Shown here: in pieces, positions 1-8,375 of the stretch | Numbering within the stretch: position 1 is the first letter of the stretch | Layout of the letters: every line of letters begins with the position of its first letter | NCBI RefSeq assembly: GCF_037977235.1 | Contig: NZ_CP150276.1 | Coordinates: 3,162,001 to 3,226,000 of the forward strand | DNA length: 64,000 nt | Source of the DNA: Paenibacillus sp. FSL K6-0276 | GTDB lineage: Bacteria > Bacillota > Bacilli > Paenibacillales > Paenibacillaceae | Reading direction: 5' to 3' | Notes under the pieces: model-generated | The model's database searches: none | Told to the model about the DNA's origin: nothing | What the model saw: only the letters and a program-made list of their open reading frames with translations | Position numbers and translations under genes: made by a program

Positions 1-735
1 TAAATCAGGTTCCTGATCTTTTGCTGAGGATACGAATCGTCCATCCTGCGACATTAAATACACCTGACTATGCTCTCCCAGCTTTACATTATCAAGTGCA
101 TCTAGAACAGGCTTCGGATTCATCTCATACAGAACAATACCAATCGGTTTGTGCTCATTAAGATCGTAAATCTGACGACCGAAGGCAAACACAGGACTAT
201 CCTCCACTTGATCGATAAGTGAATGTTCATAGACGCCGAGCCAGACCATTTTACCGGAGGAAGCCTGAAGCTGATGATACCAATCCTCCTTCATATATCC
301 TGGATCAACCACATTCATATAGTTTCCGTAATTATAAATCTTTCCTTTATCCGTAATGACATGGATCCCTACGAGGTCATCCCTCGAATAAAAGATAGCT
401 CCGAGAATATTCGTAATCGTCTGTTCATTGATGTAGGCTACTGCGGGCTCATTGCTTGTTTCATTAAGGAGACGTATCAATTCAAAGTTATTGCTGAGTG
501 ATTTAGAAAGACTGTCATAGCCCTTGTACAGCAAGCTGAAAAGATCAGCCGTCTGAGCGACATTTTTCTGCGACAAATCACTAATTTTCTCATGAAACTG
601 TACCGTTGTCCGGTTGTAGTAGAGCAGACTCACAATCAGTAGAATGCTAGACATACAAAAAAGAAACAGCAAAAACAATCGATGGTGGATGGAATGAAAG
701 CTGTTTCTCAAAAAGGCTTCCCTCCTCAAACTCAT
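1..735 (-). CDS. YesM-type sensor histidine kinase, N-terminal part (cut by window edge)
   Basis: The first 245 codons of a membrane sensor kinase lie on the minus strand and run off the left edge. A hydrophobic segment at about residues 18-38 is followed by an extracellular region that reads like a double-Cache sensor (residues 45-240); HAMP, HisKA and ATPase parts would lie outside the window. It follows two sugar permeases on the same strand, the usual place for a YesM kinase that controls the linked transporter. The start is uncertain: ATG at 735 has a weak AGGA upstream, whereas TTG at 711 sits about 8 bases after a perfect AGGAGG and gives a more typical N-terminus (LRNSFHSIHH). The sugar sensed cannot be told. 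Confidence 0.8.
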   Translation of the reverse strand, partial: MSLRREAFLRNSFHSIHHRLFLLFLFCMSSILLIVSLLYYNRTTVQFHEKISDLSQKNVAQTADLFSLLYKGYDSLSKSLSNNFELIRLLNETSNEPAVAYINEQTITNILGAIFYSRDDLVGIHVITDKGKIYNYGNYMNVVDPGYMKEDWYHQLQASSGKMVWLGVYEHSLIDQVEDSPVFAFGRQIYDLNEHKPIGIVLYEMNPKPVLDALDNVKLGEHSQVYLMSQDGRFVSSAKDQEPDL

Positions 736-788
736 CTGTCCTGCTGCTTCTTCATTATAATTCCATTATTGTAATTTGCAATATAGTA

Positions 789-1613
789 TTATCCTTTTAC
801 TGCTCCTGCCACCATTCCTTTCGTGATCTGATTAGATAGGAAGAAATAAATTAAAATGACGGGCAGTGCACCCATGACTAGAAAAGCGCCGATATTACCA
901 TAGTTAACAGAATACTGGCTAACAAATGTGTACACGCCAAAGGGCAAAGTCTTCAATTTCTCGGAGGAAATGAAGGTGGCCGCTAAGATATACTCATTCC
1001 AAATGTTAATGAACGTTAGAATACACACTGTCATTACCGGCGGTACGGAAACAGGAAGAATGATCGTGCGGAAGATACGATATACGCTCGCCCCATCGAT
1101 AAAGGCCGATTCTTCGATTTCATGCGGAATGCTTTTCATAAACCCACTTAAAATGAACACCGCTATAGGAGTAGAAAAAGCAACATAAGGCAATATGAGC
1201 GATAAATGTGTATTCAGAACATGCACATTTTTGAAAATGATCATCAGCGGTAGTAAAGTGGCCTGCATGGGAATCATCATCCCCATTAAGAATATCGTCA
1301 TGACCAAGTTGCCGTAACGCCAACGGAACCGAGAGATCGCATAAGCTACCATCGAGCTAAGCAGAATGACGAAGATCATCGTTACACCGGTAACCATTAC
1401 GCTGTTGGATAAATACTTTAGATAACTACCGGACTTATAAGCCTCGCTATAGTTATGCCACTGAAATACATTAGGAAATGAGAAAAAACTGCCATCCAGA
1501 ATCTCTTCATTGGTCTTCAAGGAATAGAGTAGTAGCCAAAGAAGAGGATATAGCTGGGTAACGACAGGAATCGCAAAGAGAAGATACACGAATCCTTTCT
1601 TGACTTTCCGCAT
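789..1613 (-). CDS. Sugar ABC transporter permease, MalG type (CUT1)
   Basis: A 274-residue inner membrane permease with about six transmembrane segments. The EAA loop is visible near residue 165 (EESAFIDGASVYRIFRTIILP), which contacts the shared ATPase. It pairs with the MalF-type permease upstream (17 bases apart) and the binding lipoprotein to form a carbohydrate importer of the CUT1 class. No ATPase is encoded here, as is common in Bacillales, where a shared MsmX-type ATPase serves several importers. AGGAGT precedes the ATG. The substrate is not evident. Confidence 0.9.
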   Translation of the reverse strand: MRKVKKGFVYLLFAIPVVTQLYPLLWLLLYSLKTNEEILDGSFFSFPNVFQWHNYSEAYKSGSYLKYLSNSVMVTGVTMIFVILLSSMVAYAISRFRWRYGNLVMTIFLMGMMIPMQATLLPLMIIFKNVHVLNTHLSLILPYVAFSTPIAVFILSGFMKSIPHEIEESAFIDGASVYRIFRTIILPVSVPPVMTVCILTFINIWNEYILAATFISSEKLKTLPFGVYTFVSQYSVNYGNIGAFLVMGALPVILIYFFLSNQITKGMVAGAVKG

Positions 1614-1630
1614 GATCGCGCACTCCTTTG

Positions 1631-2524
1631 CTAACTGAATTTTTTTTCAAGTTTATTAAAGATAGTATTAATGCCAGCAGTAAATACAAGGCACAGTATG
1701 ACCAAGAACGAAGCGATCGCACTACCATATCCATATTTAAAAGATAGGAATGAGCTGTTGTACATATGTGTGGAAATAACATCTGTAGCATGAGCGGGTC
1801 CACCGGCTGTCATGACCATGACGAGATCAAAAGCCTGCAAAGACCCTATAAAGGCGAGTACAATAGATATTTTAAAGATTGGAATAATCAGCGGAAAAGT
1901 GATATAGCGATCGGCTTTGAATCCGTCAGCCCCATCGATCTTTGCCGCTTCATACAGCTCATCCGGGATATTCTGAACACCGGTATATTGAATCAGCAAA
2001 TGGTAGCCGAAATATTGCCAAAGAGATACTGCATAGAGCGCGAACATTGCAATTTTAGGTTCTGTGATCCAATTATGAGTCCAGCTATCTAGCCCAAGTG
2101 AGATCAGAACGCCATTCAACATCCCTCCCATGGAGACAGGGTCATAAATCGTTTTCCAGAGCTGCCCAATGATGACCACTGATAAAATAACCGGCGTAAA
2201 GTAAATAGAAACTAAAGTGTTTCCTTTTCTCACGTACCGATTTAGAAGGATAGCCATCAACAAACAAAATGGAATTTCCACCATGGAGGCAACAGCATAG
2301 AGCAAGGTTCTCCTTACAGATGGCCAAAACACTGGATCATGAAAAAACATCTCTTTGAAATTAGCAAGTCCAGCAAATGTTTTCGTAGTCGTAATTCCGT
2401 CCCATTGTAGCAATCCTGTATAAAAGGATACTAGGATAGGAGCAAACACCAAGCACACATACAAAAGCAGGCAAGGTAACACGAAGACGGCTATTGTGCG
2501 CGCTGGAACCTTTAGTACCTTCAT
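1631..2524 (-). CDS. Sugar ABC transporter permease, MalF type (CUT1)
   Basis: A 297-residue permease with six predicted transmembrane segments and an EAA loop near residue 195 (YEAAKIDGADGFKADRYITF). It is the first permease of the operon, downstream of the binding lipoprotein and upstream of the MalG-type partner. Length and topology fit UgpA/LacF-like proteins, which lack the extra periplasmic loop of E. coli MalF. The GGGGGCGG just upstream serves as ribosome binding site. Confidence 0.9.
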   Translation of the reverse strand: MKVLKVPARTIAVFVLPCLLLYVCLVFAPILVSFYTGLLQWDGITTTKTFAGLANFKEMFFHDPVFWPSVRRTLLYAVASMVEIPFCLLMAILLNRYVRKGNTLVSIYFTPVILSVVIIGQLWKTIYDPVSMGGMLNGVLISLGLDSWTHNWITEPKIAMFALYAVSLWQYFGYHLLIQYTGVQNIPDELYEAAKIDGADGFKADRYITFPLIIPIFKISIVLAFIGSLQAFDLVMVMTAGGPAHATDVISTHMYNSSFLSFKYGYGSAIASFLVILCLVFTAGINTIFNKLEKKFS

Positions 2525-2599
2525 TATTTCCGCCCCCTAGAATATAAACACGATGCGAAGAAGCGTTTAAGCACCCTCGCATCACGTTTGGAAACCTTC

Positions 2600-3970
2600 T
2601 TATTTATTTGCTTCAAATGCGGTTTGATGTTCTTTTGCCACTTGAGCGGAATCCATTTTTTGAACAAAAAGATTCTGGATGCTGCTGAGATGTACTTGCG
2701 CCGTAGCTGGGTTCATAGTATTGTCAAAGGCCAAGTCTCCACCTTTAACCTGATTGAACAATCCTGAAATGTTGATCGCCAGATCAGAATAACCTGCGGC
2801 TTTCAAATCTCCCTCCACTTTTTGACCAATCCCTACAGCATTTTTAAGTTCAAATTGTTTTTTAGGAAGGTTCAGTGTGAAGAAGTTCAAGAAGTCTTTC
2901 GTTTCTTGTAAATGCTCACTGTTCGCAGAAATGGCAAATGCGCTACCTGGTGCGAGCATGAATTCATTTGGATCCCCTTTACCATTGACGGATGGGAATT
3001 GGAAGGCTCCTGCTTTACCAGCCACAGAGGAAGCGTCAACTGCACCTGTTTCCCATGAACCGATCACCCACATAGCAGCTTTACCAGATTTGAAGATATT
3101 ACCGCCTGCGTTAGCATCAATCGAAGTAGCTCCATCTGGGAATGCACCTGCTTGCACGAGATCTTGGAAACGATCTACAGCTTCTACGAAAGCAGGATCT
3201 TCAAATGTTTTTTTACCATCCAGTACATCTTGAAGGAAACCAGGACCTCCATTTGTGCGAAGCAGGATATTCATGAACAAGAATGAACCCGTCCAGGAAT
3301 CTTTTTCACCGATTGCGATTGGCGTAATGCCCTTTGCTTTAAAGATCTTAACATCTTGGAGTAATTCATCGAATGTTTTAGGGGTGTCTTTAATGCCGGC
3401 TTGCTCGAATAGTTCTTTATTGTAGTAGACTACCTCGATGTTATTACCATCTGGTAGTGCATAAACATTGCCATCGAAGCTGTAGTAATCGAGAAGACCG
3501 GATTGATAGGTGTCTTTCAGTCCATTTTGATCCAGCATGTCATTCAGGGGAGCGAACAATTTAGCATCAACGAAAGGTTTCATTTGTGCAGCTGGGTTAA
3601 CAATCGTAATATCAGGAATTTCTTTGGAAGCGGCTTGTGTTTTCAATTTGACCTTTTGCTGGTCCGTATTTAAAGTATCCAGTTCGATGTGAATGTTAGG
3701 GTTTTCTTTTTCGTACTGATCGACTAACTCATGAAGCATCTTGTAAGAAGGTGTTGCTGGATCTGGGTAAATATTTTGAAAAGTAATAGTGACCTTCTTA
3801 GCGCTTTCGGTTTTTGTAGTTCCAGCATCTGGAGCATTCGTAGCTGTATTACCTTTAGACTCTGTATCGCCTTTACTCTCATTGTTTGAATTTCCACACG
3901 CTGCCATACTTAAAACCAAAGCTGCTGATAACGCAATTGTTGAAGTTGCCTTCATTTTTTTGCTGACCAT
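2600..3970 (-). CDS. Sugar-binding lipoprotein of CUT1 ABC importer
   Basis: A 456-residue extracellular solute-binding protein (SBP family 1). The N-terminus has a lysine-rich signal and a lipobox ending SMAAC at about residue 24, followed by a low-complexity Ser/Asn/Thr linker. The body carries the usual FxxANP-type features (EVVYYNKELFEQAGI, YALPDGNN, AMWVIGSW). It leads the operon with the two permeases and the kinase; an AGGGGGCG site precedes ATG. A cre-like sequence and promoter region lie upstream. The ligand, probably an oligosaccharide, is inferred from family only. Confidence 0.9.
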   Translation of the reverse strand: MVSKKMKATSTIALSAALVLSMAACGNSNNESKGDTESKGNTATNAPDAGTTKTESAKKVTITFQNIYPDPATPSYKMLHELVDQYEKENPNIHIELDTLNTDQQKVKLKTQAASKEIPDITIVNPAAQMKPFVDAKLFAPLNDMLDQNGLKDTYQSGLLDYYSFDGNVYALPDGNNIEVVYYNKELFEQAGIKDTPKTFDELLQDVKIFKAKGITPIAIGEKDSWTGSFLFMNILLRTNGGPGFLQDVLDGKKTFEDPAFVEAVDRFQDLVQAGAFPDGATSIDANAGGNIFKSGKAAMWVIGSWETGAVDASSVAGKAGAFQFPSVNGKGDPNEFMLAPGSAFAISANSEHLQETKDFLNFFTLNLPKKQFELKNAVGIGQKVEGDLKAAGYSDLAINISGLFNQVKGGDLAFDNTMNPATAQVHLSSIQNLFVQKMDSAQVAKEHQTAFEANK

Positions 3971-4013
3971 TGTTTGACGCCCCCTGTTTTCGTTATAGGC
4001 TAATTATTGTACT

Positions 4014-4027
4014 GTTAAGCGCTTTCA
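4014..4027 (-). promoter_or_regulatory. cre-like site (CcpA) upstream of sugar importer
   Basis: The sequence GTTAAGCGCTTTCA matches the palindromic cre form TGAAAGCGCTTTCA at 12 of 14 positions. It lies about 45 bases upstream of the binding-protein gene, fitting carbon catabolite repression. Sequence match only; CcpA binding is inferred. Confidence 0.55.
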
Positions 4028-4096
4028 ACAAGGTGTAAAAATTAAGATAAATGGTTTGTTTTTTCTAGAAAAATACAAAATATGTCCGAACATAAC

Positions 4097-4122
4097 GAAA
4101 CACCCGCTTATTCGGGCGTTTC
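4097..4122 (-). terminator. Terminator-like hairpin after the gerA-B-C operon
   Basis: GAAAC-A-CCCG, a six-base loop, then CGGG-C-GTTTC forms a stem of about nine pairs with an A-C mismatch, downstream of the gerC-type gene. The tract after it on the minus strand is only moderately T-rich. The hairpin and flanks resemble those at 8326-8351. Confidence 0.6.
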
Positions 4123-4197
4123 GATTAAAAATATTTTCGATATTCTGTCTGTTGCAGGCTTAGTTCTATAGCCAATGTTCCTTGCCTGAGAACTCGT

Positions 4198-5388
4198 TCA
4201 ATCAGATGTTGAACCAAAATCGGTAATCTTAAGCTTTAGATCAAAGGTCAATGGAATCTGAGTAAATTTCTCGTCCCAATGATCCTTAATCTGTTTCCAG
4301 ACATGCGGCTTTTCAATGCTAAACCAATCCCCGAATCCTGCTACATCCACTTTGTAGGTGAACTGCATTTTGTGGATAAGACCATTGATATGTTGGGTTA
4401 ATTTCTCTTCAAATATCTTCTCTAGTTCTTTGAAATAAACAACATCCGAGGAATGCGCATCAACATCCCAATTCTCAATTAGGCGTCCAGTGGACTCAAT
4501 TGCAACATGAAATGATATCTTCTTATCATCGGTCTCATTCAGCGTAATCTTGCTCTTAACGGATTTAATCTCATAAGTAATTGAATCGTTCGACTGATCA
4601 TATGCTTTGATGCTCCCGCCTTTTATATCCCCCTTGATCCAGGCAATACTCTCCACATCATTTGGGTCGAGATTGCCGATCCAATGTCCTGTATCTCCCT
4701 TGATAATACCGGCTCCGGAAAATTTGACCTCACCTTGTGCCTCCACAACGTTCTGCAACACAAAGCTTTGCTTGGAATACATCAGCCCATCTAGATTCGA
4801 TAACGTTATGCCCTTCATAACTTTACTGGTTCTGAAGTTGTTACGGACCATCTCCACCAGTCGAAAGGAAGGAATCTCCTCCTCGGTCGTCATAAGCGTA
4901 TCGGACGCACGCCCTTGGCTAAGAAATATGAGACAGCTCGGACGGATATCGTTATCTCGCAGTACAAAGTCCATTAACTGCCTGATCTTCTCCTGTTGCA
5001 CTAGATCCTCAGAAATGACTATAACCTTGAGGTGATTGCCTATAATCGGACGGTTCTTTCGTATGGAGAATTGACGGAATACTTCAAACAGAGAATCCCC
5101 TGTTTCTGAAATATTGGAAAAATGGGTTTTGGGTGTTTCGCCGCCTTTTCCGGAGCTTCCGATTGTTCTTCCAGGCACAATTTGTACGGTTGCCGTAACT
5201 TTATTATGCTTTTGGTAGCTCCCTCCACGTTCCTCAAATTCCCGCTCGAGCGCTTTAGGTTCCCCCTTGTCAAGCGCCAATCCCGTAATAACACTCAGGT
5301 CTTCAATTTCTTTACTGCTCCAACAACCAGGCTGCGTAAGCAGAATCATGAATATTAACAGTAAGTGTATAACCCTCTGTCTAAACAT
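4198..5388 (-). CDS. Ger(x)C-family spore germination lipoprotein
   Basis: A 396-residue lipoprotein: signal peptide with lipobox TQPGC near residue 22, then the conserved CWSSKEIEDLSVITGLALDKG start typical of GerAC/GerBC/YndF proteins. It is the C subunit of a germinant receptor in the spore inner membrane and is exposed on its outer face. The gene overlaps the end of the permease-type B gene by 8 bases, so translation is probably coupled. Family length is about 370-410, so it appears complete. Which germinant is sensed cannot be read from the sequence. Confidence 0.92.
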   Translation of the reverse strand: MFRQRVIHLLLIFMILLTQPGCWSSKEIEDLSVITGLALDKGEPKALEREFEERGGSYQKHNKVTATVQIVPGRTIGSSGKGGETPKTHFSNISETGDSLFEVFRQFSIRKNRPIIGNHLKVIVISEDLVQQEKIRQLMDFVLRDNDIRPSCLIFLSQGRASDTLMTTEEEIPSFRLVEMVRNNFRTSKVMKGITLSNLDGLMYSKQSFVLQNVVEAQGEVKFSGAGIIKGDTGHWIGNLDPNDVESIAWIKGDIKGGSIKAYDQSNDSITYEIKSVKSKITLNETDDKKISFHVAIESTGRLIENWDVDAHSSDVVYFKELEKIFEEKLTQHINGLIHKMQFTYKVDVAGFGDWFSIEKPHVWKQIKDHWDEKFTQIPLTFDLKLKITDFGSTSD

Positions 5389-6517
5389 TCTGCTTGAGTC
5401 CTTTCTTCCTGATCAGTAATACAATCGACAATAACAGTGGCAACAACATAAAAATCAGCACACCCATATAGCCAATCGAATTACCAAGACTGAAGACATC
5501 ATTGATGCGTTGAGGGATCATCGTGCAGATGAAAATTACAGGCATTAAGGCAAACATCACCGGATGGATCTTCAGGTTGAACACTTGCGAGATTCCAAGT
5601 GACGCATTAAAGAAAAAGCTGCAAAAATTGCAGAACATCTGCATCAGCCAGATGACCAACAACGGAAATTCAAATCGTTCAAAAAAGAAACCTGAAATTT
5701 CAAAGCTCCGTACCAAATCTATCGTAGGATAGGTGCTGGTGATTACTGAATTGATAGATAGACCGCCGACCACCATTACGACAGTAATCAGATACAGCAT
5801 CAGCGGGATGCATAATCCGACCAACATTCCCTTGACTGCTTGCTGTGGATGCTGCATAAAGGCCGTCATTGTCATCACAACCTCACAACCGGTAAAGACC
5901 AGGATGCTCGACTTCATGCCCCGGATCACCGGCATCATGCCTTCACTCAGAAAAGGACGCAAATGCTGGATATCAAAAATCCTGGTGCTTAAGATAAAAC
6001 AAATAATCAGGATAAAGATACTGATTGGAAACACAATCTGAAATACGCGAGCAATGGAATTAATCCCACCGTACACCAAGTAAGTACCAACCCAGATGAA
6101 CGGCATCACAATCGCCCAGATTGGTGTCCCTTCCAGAAGAAAGAACAATGTTACTTCCGCCAGTACACGAATTTCGAATCCCGCAATCACAATAAAATAC
6201 AGAATCAACAGTGAACTCAGTACACCGCCTGGAAGATTTCCAACAATTTTTTTAGAATACTGAAAGACAGTTTTACCTGGGAATTGCTGGCTAAGCTTCA
6301 CCATAACCAGTATCACTATTAACACGACGATACCACCCAGCATCACAGAAATCCAGGCATCTGGAGTCTTCACAGCTTGGACAATTTCTCTGGGCAAGGT
6401 CAGTATTCCAGCTCCTAGCATCGAATTCGTCAATACTATGGCAGCCTGCGAGGTTGTGATCTTGTCATCAGTACGTTTGAACACTGTGGTCTCCCCTCTA
6501 CTCATGCTAAGATACAT
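5381..6517 (-). CDS. GerAB/endospore permease-family germination protein
   Basis: A 378-residue integral membrane protein with about ten hydrophobic segments, belonging to the Spore_permease family (APC superfamily; GerAB/GerBB/YndE). The N-terminal ITTSQAAIVLTNSMLGAGILTLPRE resembles the first unwound helix that holds the small-molecule ligand in this fold. It is the B subunit of the receptor. The gene starts 3 bases after the A gene and overlaps the C gene. Starts at ATG 6517 or 6505 are both possible; the latter removes four residues. Confidence 0.92.
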   Translation of the reverse strand: MYLSMSRGETTVFKRTDDKITTSQAAIVLTNSMLGAGILTLPREIVQAVKTPDAWISVMLGGIVVLIVILVMVKLSQQFPGKTVFQYSKKIVGNLPGGVLSSLLILYFIVIAGFEIRVLAEVTLFFLLEGTPIWAIVMPFIWVGTYLVYGGINSIARVFQIVFPISIFILIICFILSTRIFDIQHLRPFLSEGMMPVIRGMKSSILVFTGCEVVMTMTAFMQHPQQAVKGMLVGLCIPLMLYLITVVMVVGGLSINSVITSTYPTIDLVRSFEISGFFFERFEFPLLVIWLMQMFCNFCSFFFNASLGISQVFNLKIHPVMFALMPVIFICTMIPQRINDVFSLGNSIGYMGVLIFMLLPLLLSIVLLIRKKGLKQNV

Positions 6518-6520
6518 TCT

Positions 6521-8200
6521 CTAGGACCTGCGCTTTTTCTTTTGGGTCTTCAGCATCTCCGGTCTTCGCTTCATGATGGATAACGGCGCACGGACGAATA
6601 AATCCTTCCAGTCACTTACCCGGAAAGGCGAGATAGGGGTGATGTAAGGAACCCCGAAGCTTGAAAGTCGAGTCAGATGACTACAAATCAGCAGAAAGAA
6701 CAGGATGGTTCCGAACATGCCCAGGACCGCCGCAAATAACATGCCTGCGAATCGTAAGATTCGGAGGGTAATGCCGGCACTGTACATCGGTATGGAAAAT
6801 GAAGAGATCGCTGTCACGGCGACAACAATTACTAGAAAGGGACTTACAATACCGGCCTGTACCGCGGCATCTCCAATGATCAGACCTCCGACAATCCCCA
6901 TTGCTGGACCTATGGGTTTCGGCAGACGAATTCCAGCTTCACGCAAGATTTCAATGGAAATCTCCAGAATCAACACTTCGATTAAAGCAGGAAAGGGTAC
7001 TCCTTGGCGTGTTTCGATAATGGAAATCGCCAGCTGAGTAGGAATTAGCCCCGGATGAAAGGAGATAAAGGAAATATATAGCGCAGGGGCTAACAGAGCC
7101 AGAAATGCTGCGCAAAATCGTAGCACCCGTAAAAGTGTACCTGGAAGCCAGCGCTCATAATAATCCTCGGGAGACTGCATAAGCATACTGAATGTCACTG
7201 GCACAACGAGTGCAAACGGTGTGCCATCCAGCAAAATAGCGATTCTCCCCTCTAATAAGGAGGCAATCACACGGTCGGGTCTTTCCGTATTTTGTGTTTG
7301 CTGAAACGGACTTAAATAATCATCCTCGATCAACTGCTCCACATAGCCAGATTCCAGAATGAAATCCATATCAATTTTGGAGATCCGATCCTTCACTTCC
7401 TGTAGCAGATCGGGATTTACAATGTTTTTCATATAAGCGATAACCAAGTTCTTCTTGATTTCGCTGCCTACTTCAACCATTTTCATTTCCAGGTTCTTAT
7501 TGAGCCCTTGACGCCGCAGCATTGAAGTATTTTCGCTGAGCACTTCAGTAAAGCCAATCCGTGGTCCCCGCAATAAAGCTTCCGAGGTCGGCTCAGTAAT
7601 TGAGCGCACTGCTCCATGCGGAAAGCCCACCAGCAGCATCTCACGCATGCCTTCGACAATCAACGCAGTGTATCCAAACAGGACAGACTCCTGCAGTTGG
7701 TCCAGATCCCTGGCTTCACTAAGCTGAGCCAGCGGGAGCATATTCTGTTTCATATAGGTGTATATATCTTTCGAAGCCTGCGCATCACCGGCAAACATCA
7801 GATTCTGCAGCACCTGCTGATTGATTAGCTCTTCGTCCTGCATACCCTCCACGTAGACCAACGCGGCACGTGCCTGAATACCTTTGACTGAGAATTCACG
7901 GAAATGCACATCTCCGTTTCCCCCTAATGCCGTTTTTATTGCTGCTAGGTCGGCATCATAGTCCTGGGTAAACGCAGAAGACACACGGTGCTGCGGATTT
8001 GCTTCCCGTTTGTCCCCCTTCTTCAGTTCCGCTTCCTGTGATTTGGCCCCTGTCTCCCTAGAGCGTCCGCTTCCAACATAAAAATACAAATACCTGTAAA
8101 GATAATAAACTCCTATGGGAAAGAACAGCGTTATCGCCGCTTGCATAAAAATTGTCCAGTCCGGAATATAAGAGACTATTTTAGACCACATCGCAATCAT
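6521..8200 (-). CDS. GerA-family spore germination protein (A subunit)
   Basis: A 559-residue A subunit of the germinant receptor. Residues from about 85 to 330 form the cytosolic GerA domain, and about 340-540 carry the conserved membrane block (HPGLIPTQLAISI, RQGVPFPALIEVLILE, PKPIGPAMGIVGGL). Unlike GerAA of B. subtilis (about 480 residues), it has an N-terminal extension with a hydrophobic stretch at about 17-40 and a charged Lys/Glu/Arg linker to about 75. The first gene of the tricistronic receptor operon. ATG at 8200 or 8191 (MWSK) could start it. Expression in the forespore is expected from the family; no sigma-G promoter was assigned. Confidence 0.92.
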   Translation of the reverse strand: MIAMWSKIVSYIPDWTIFMQAAITLFFPIGVYYLYRYLYFYVGSGRSRETGAKSQEAELKKGDKREANPQHRVSSAFTQDYDADLAAIKTALGGNGDVHFREFSVKGIQARAALVYVEGMQDEELINQQVLQNLMFAGDAQASKDIYTYMKQNMLPLAQLSEARDLDQLQESVLFGYTALIVEGMREMLLVGFPHGAVRSITEPTSEALLRGPRIGFTEVLSENTSMLRRQGLNKNLEMKMVEVGSEIKKNLVIAYMKNIVNPDLLQEVKDRISKIDMDFILESGYVEQLIEDDYLSPFQQTQNTERPDRVIASLLEGRIAILLDGTPFALVVPVTFSMLMQSPEDYYERWLPGTLLRVLRFCAAFLALLAPALYISFISFHPGLIPTQLAISIIETRQGVPFPALIEVLILEISIEILREAGIRLPKPIGPAMGIVGGLIIGDAAVQAGIVSPFLVIVVAVTAISSFSIPMYSAGITLRILRFAGMLFAAVLGMFGTILFFLLICSHLTRLSSFGVPYITPISPFRVSDWKDLFVRAPLSIMKRRPEMLKTQKKKRRS

Positions 8201-8325
8201 CCTCTTATAGGAATCTTCTAGATACTATTCTCCTTCCGCCCCATTTTTATACAGCTTTTGGAACAGCAGGAAAGGCTAAAACGACGCAAGCGGGATAAAA
8301 TGTTGTTATGGGGTCCGAACATAAC

Positions 8326-8351
8326 AAAACGCCCACAGAAGCGGACGTTTT
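8326..8351 (-). terminator. Terminator-like hairpin after helicase operon
   Basis: AAAACG-C-CC then an eight-base loop then GG-A-CGTTTT, downstream of the helicase stop on the minus strand. The stem and about 60 flanking bases resemble the hairpin at 4097-4122. The T tract is weak. Confidence 0.55.
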
Positions 8352-8375
8352 GATTTAAAATATATTTCCGATTAT

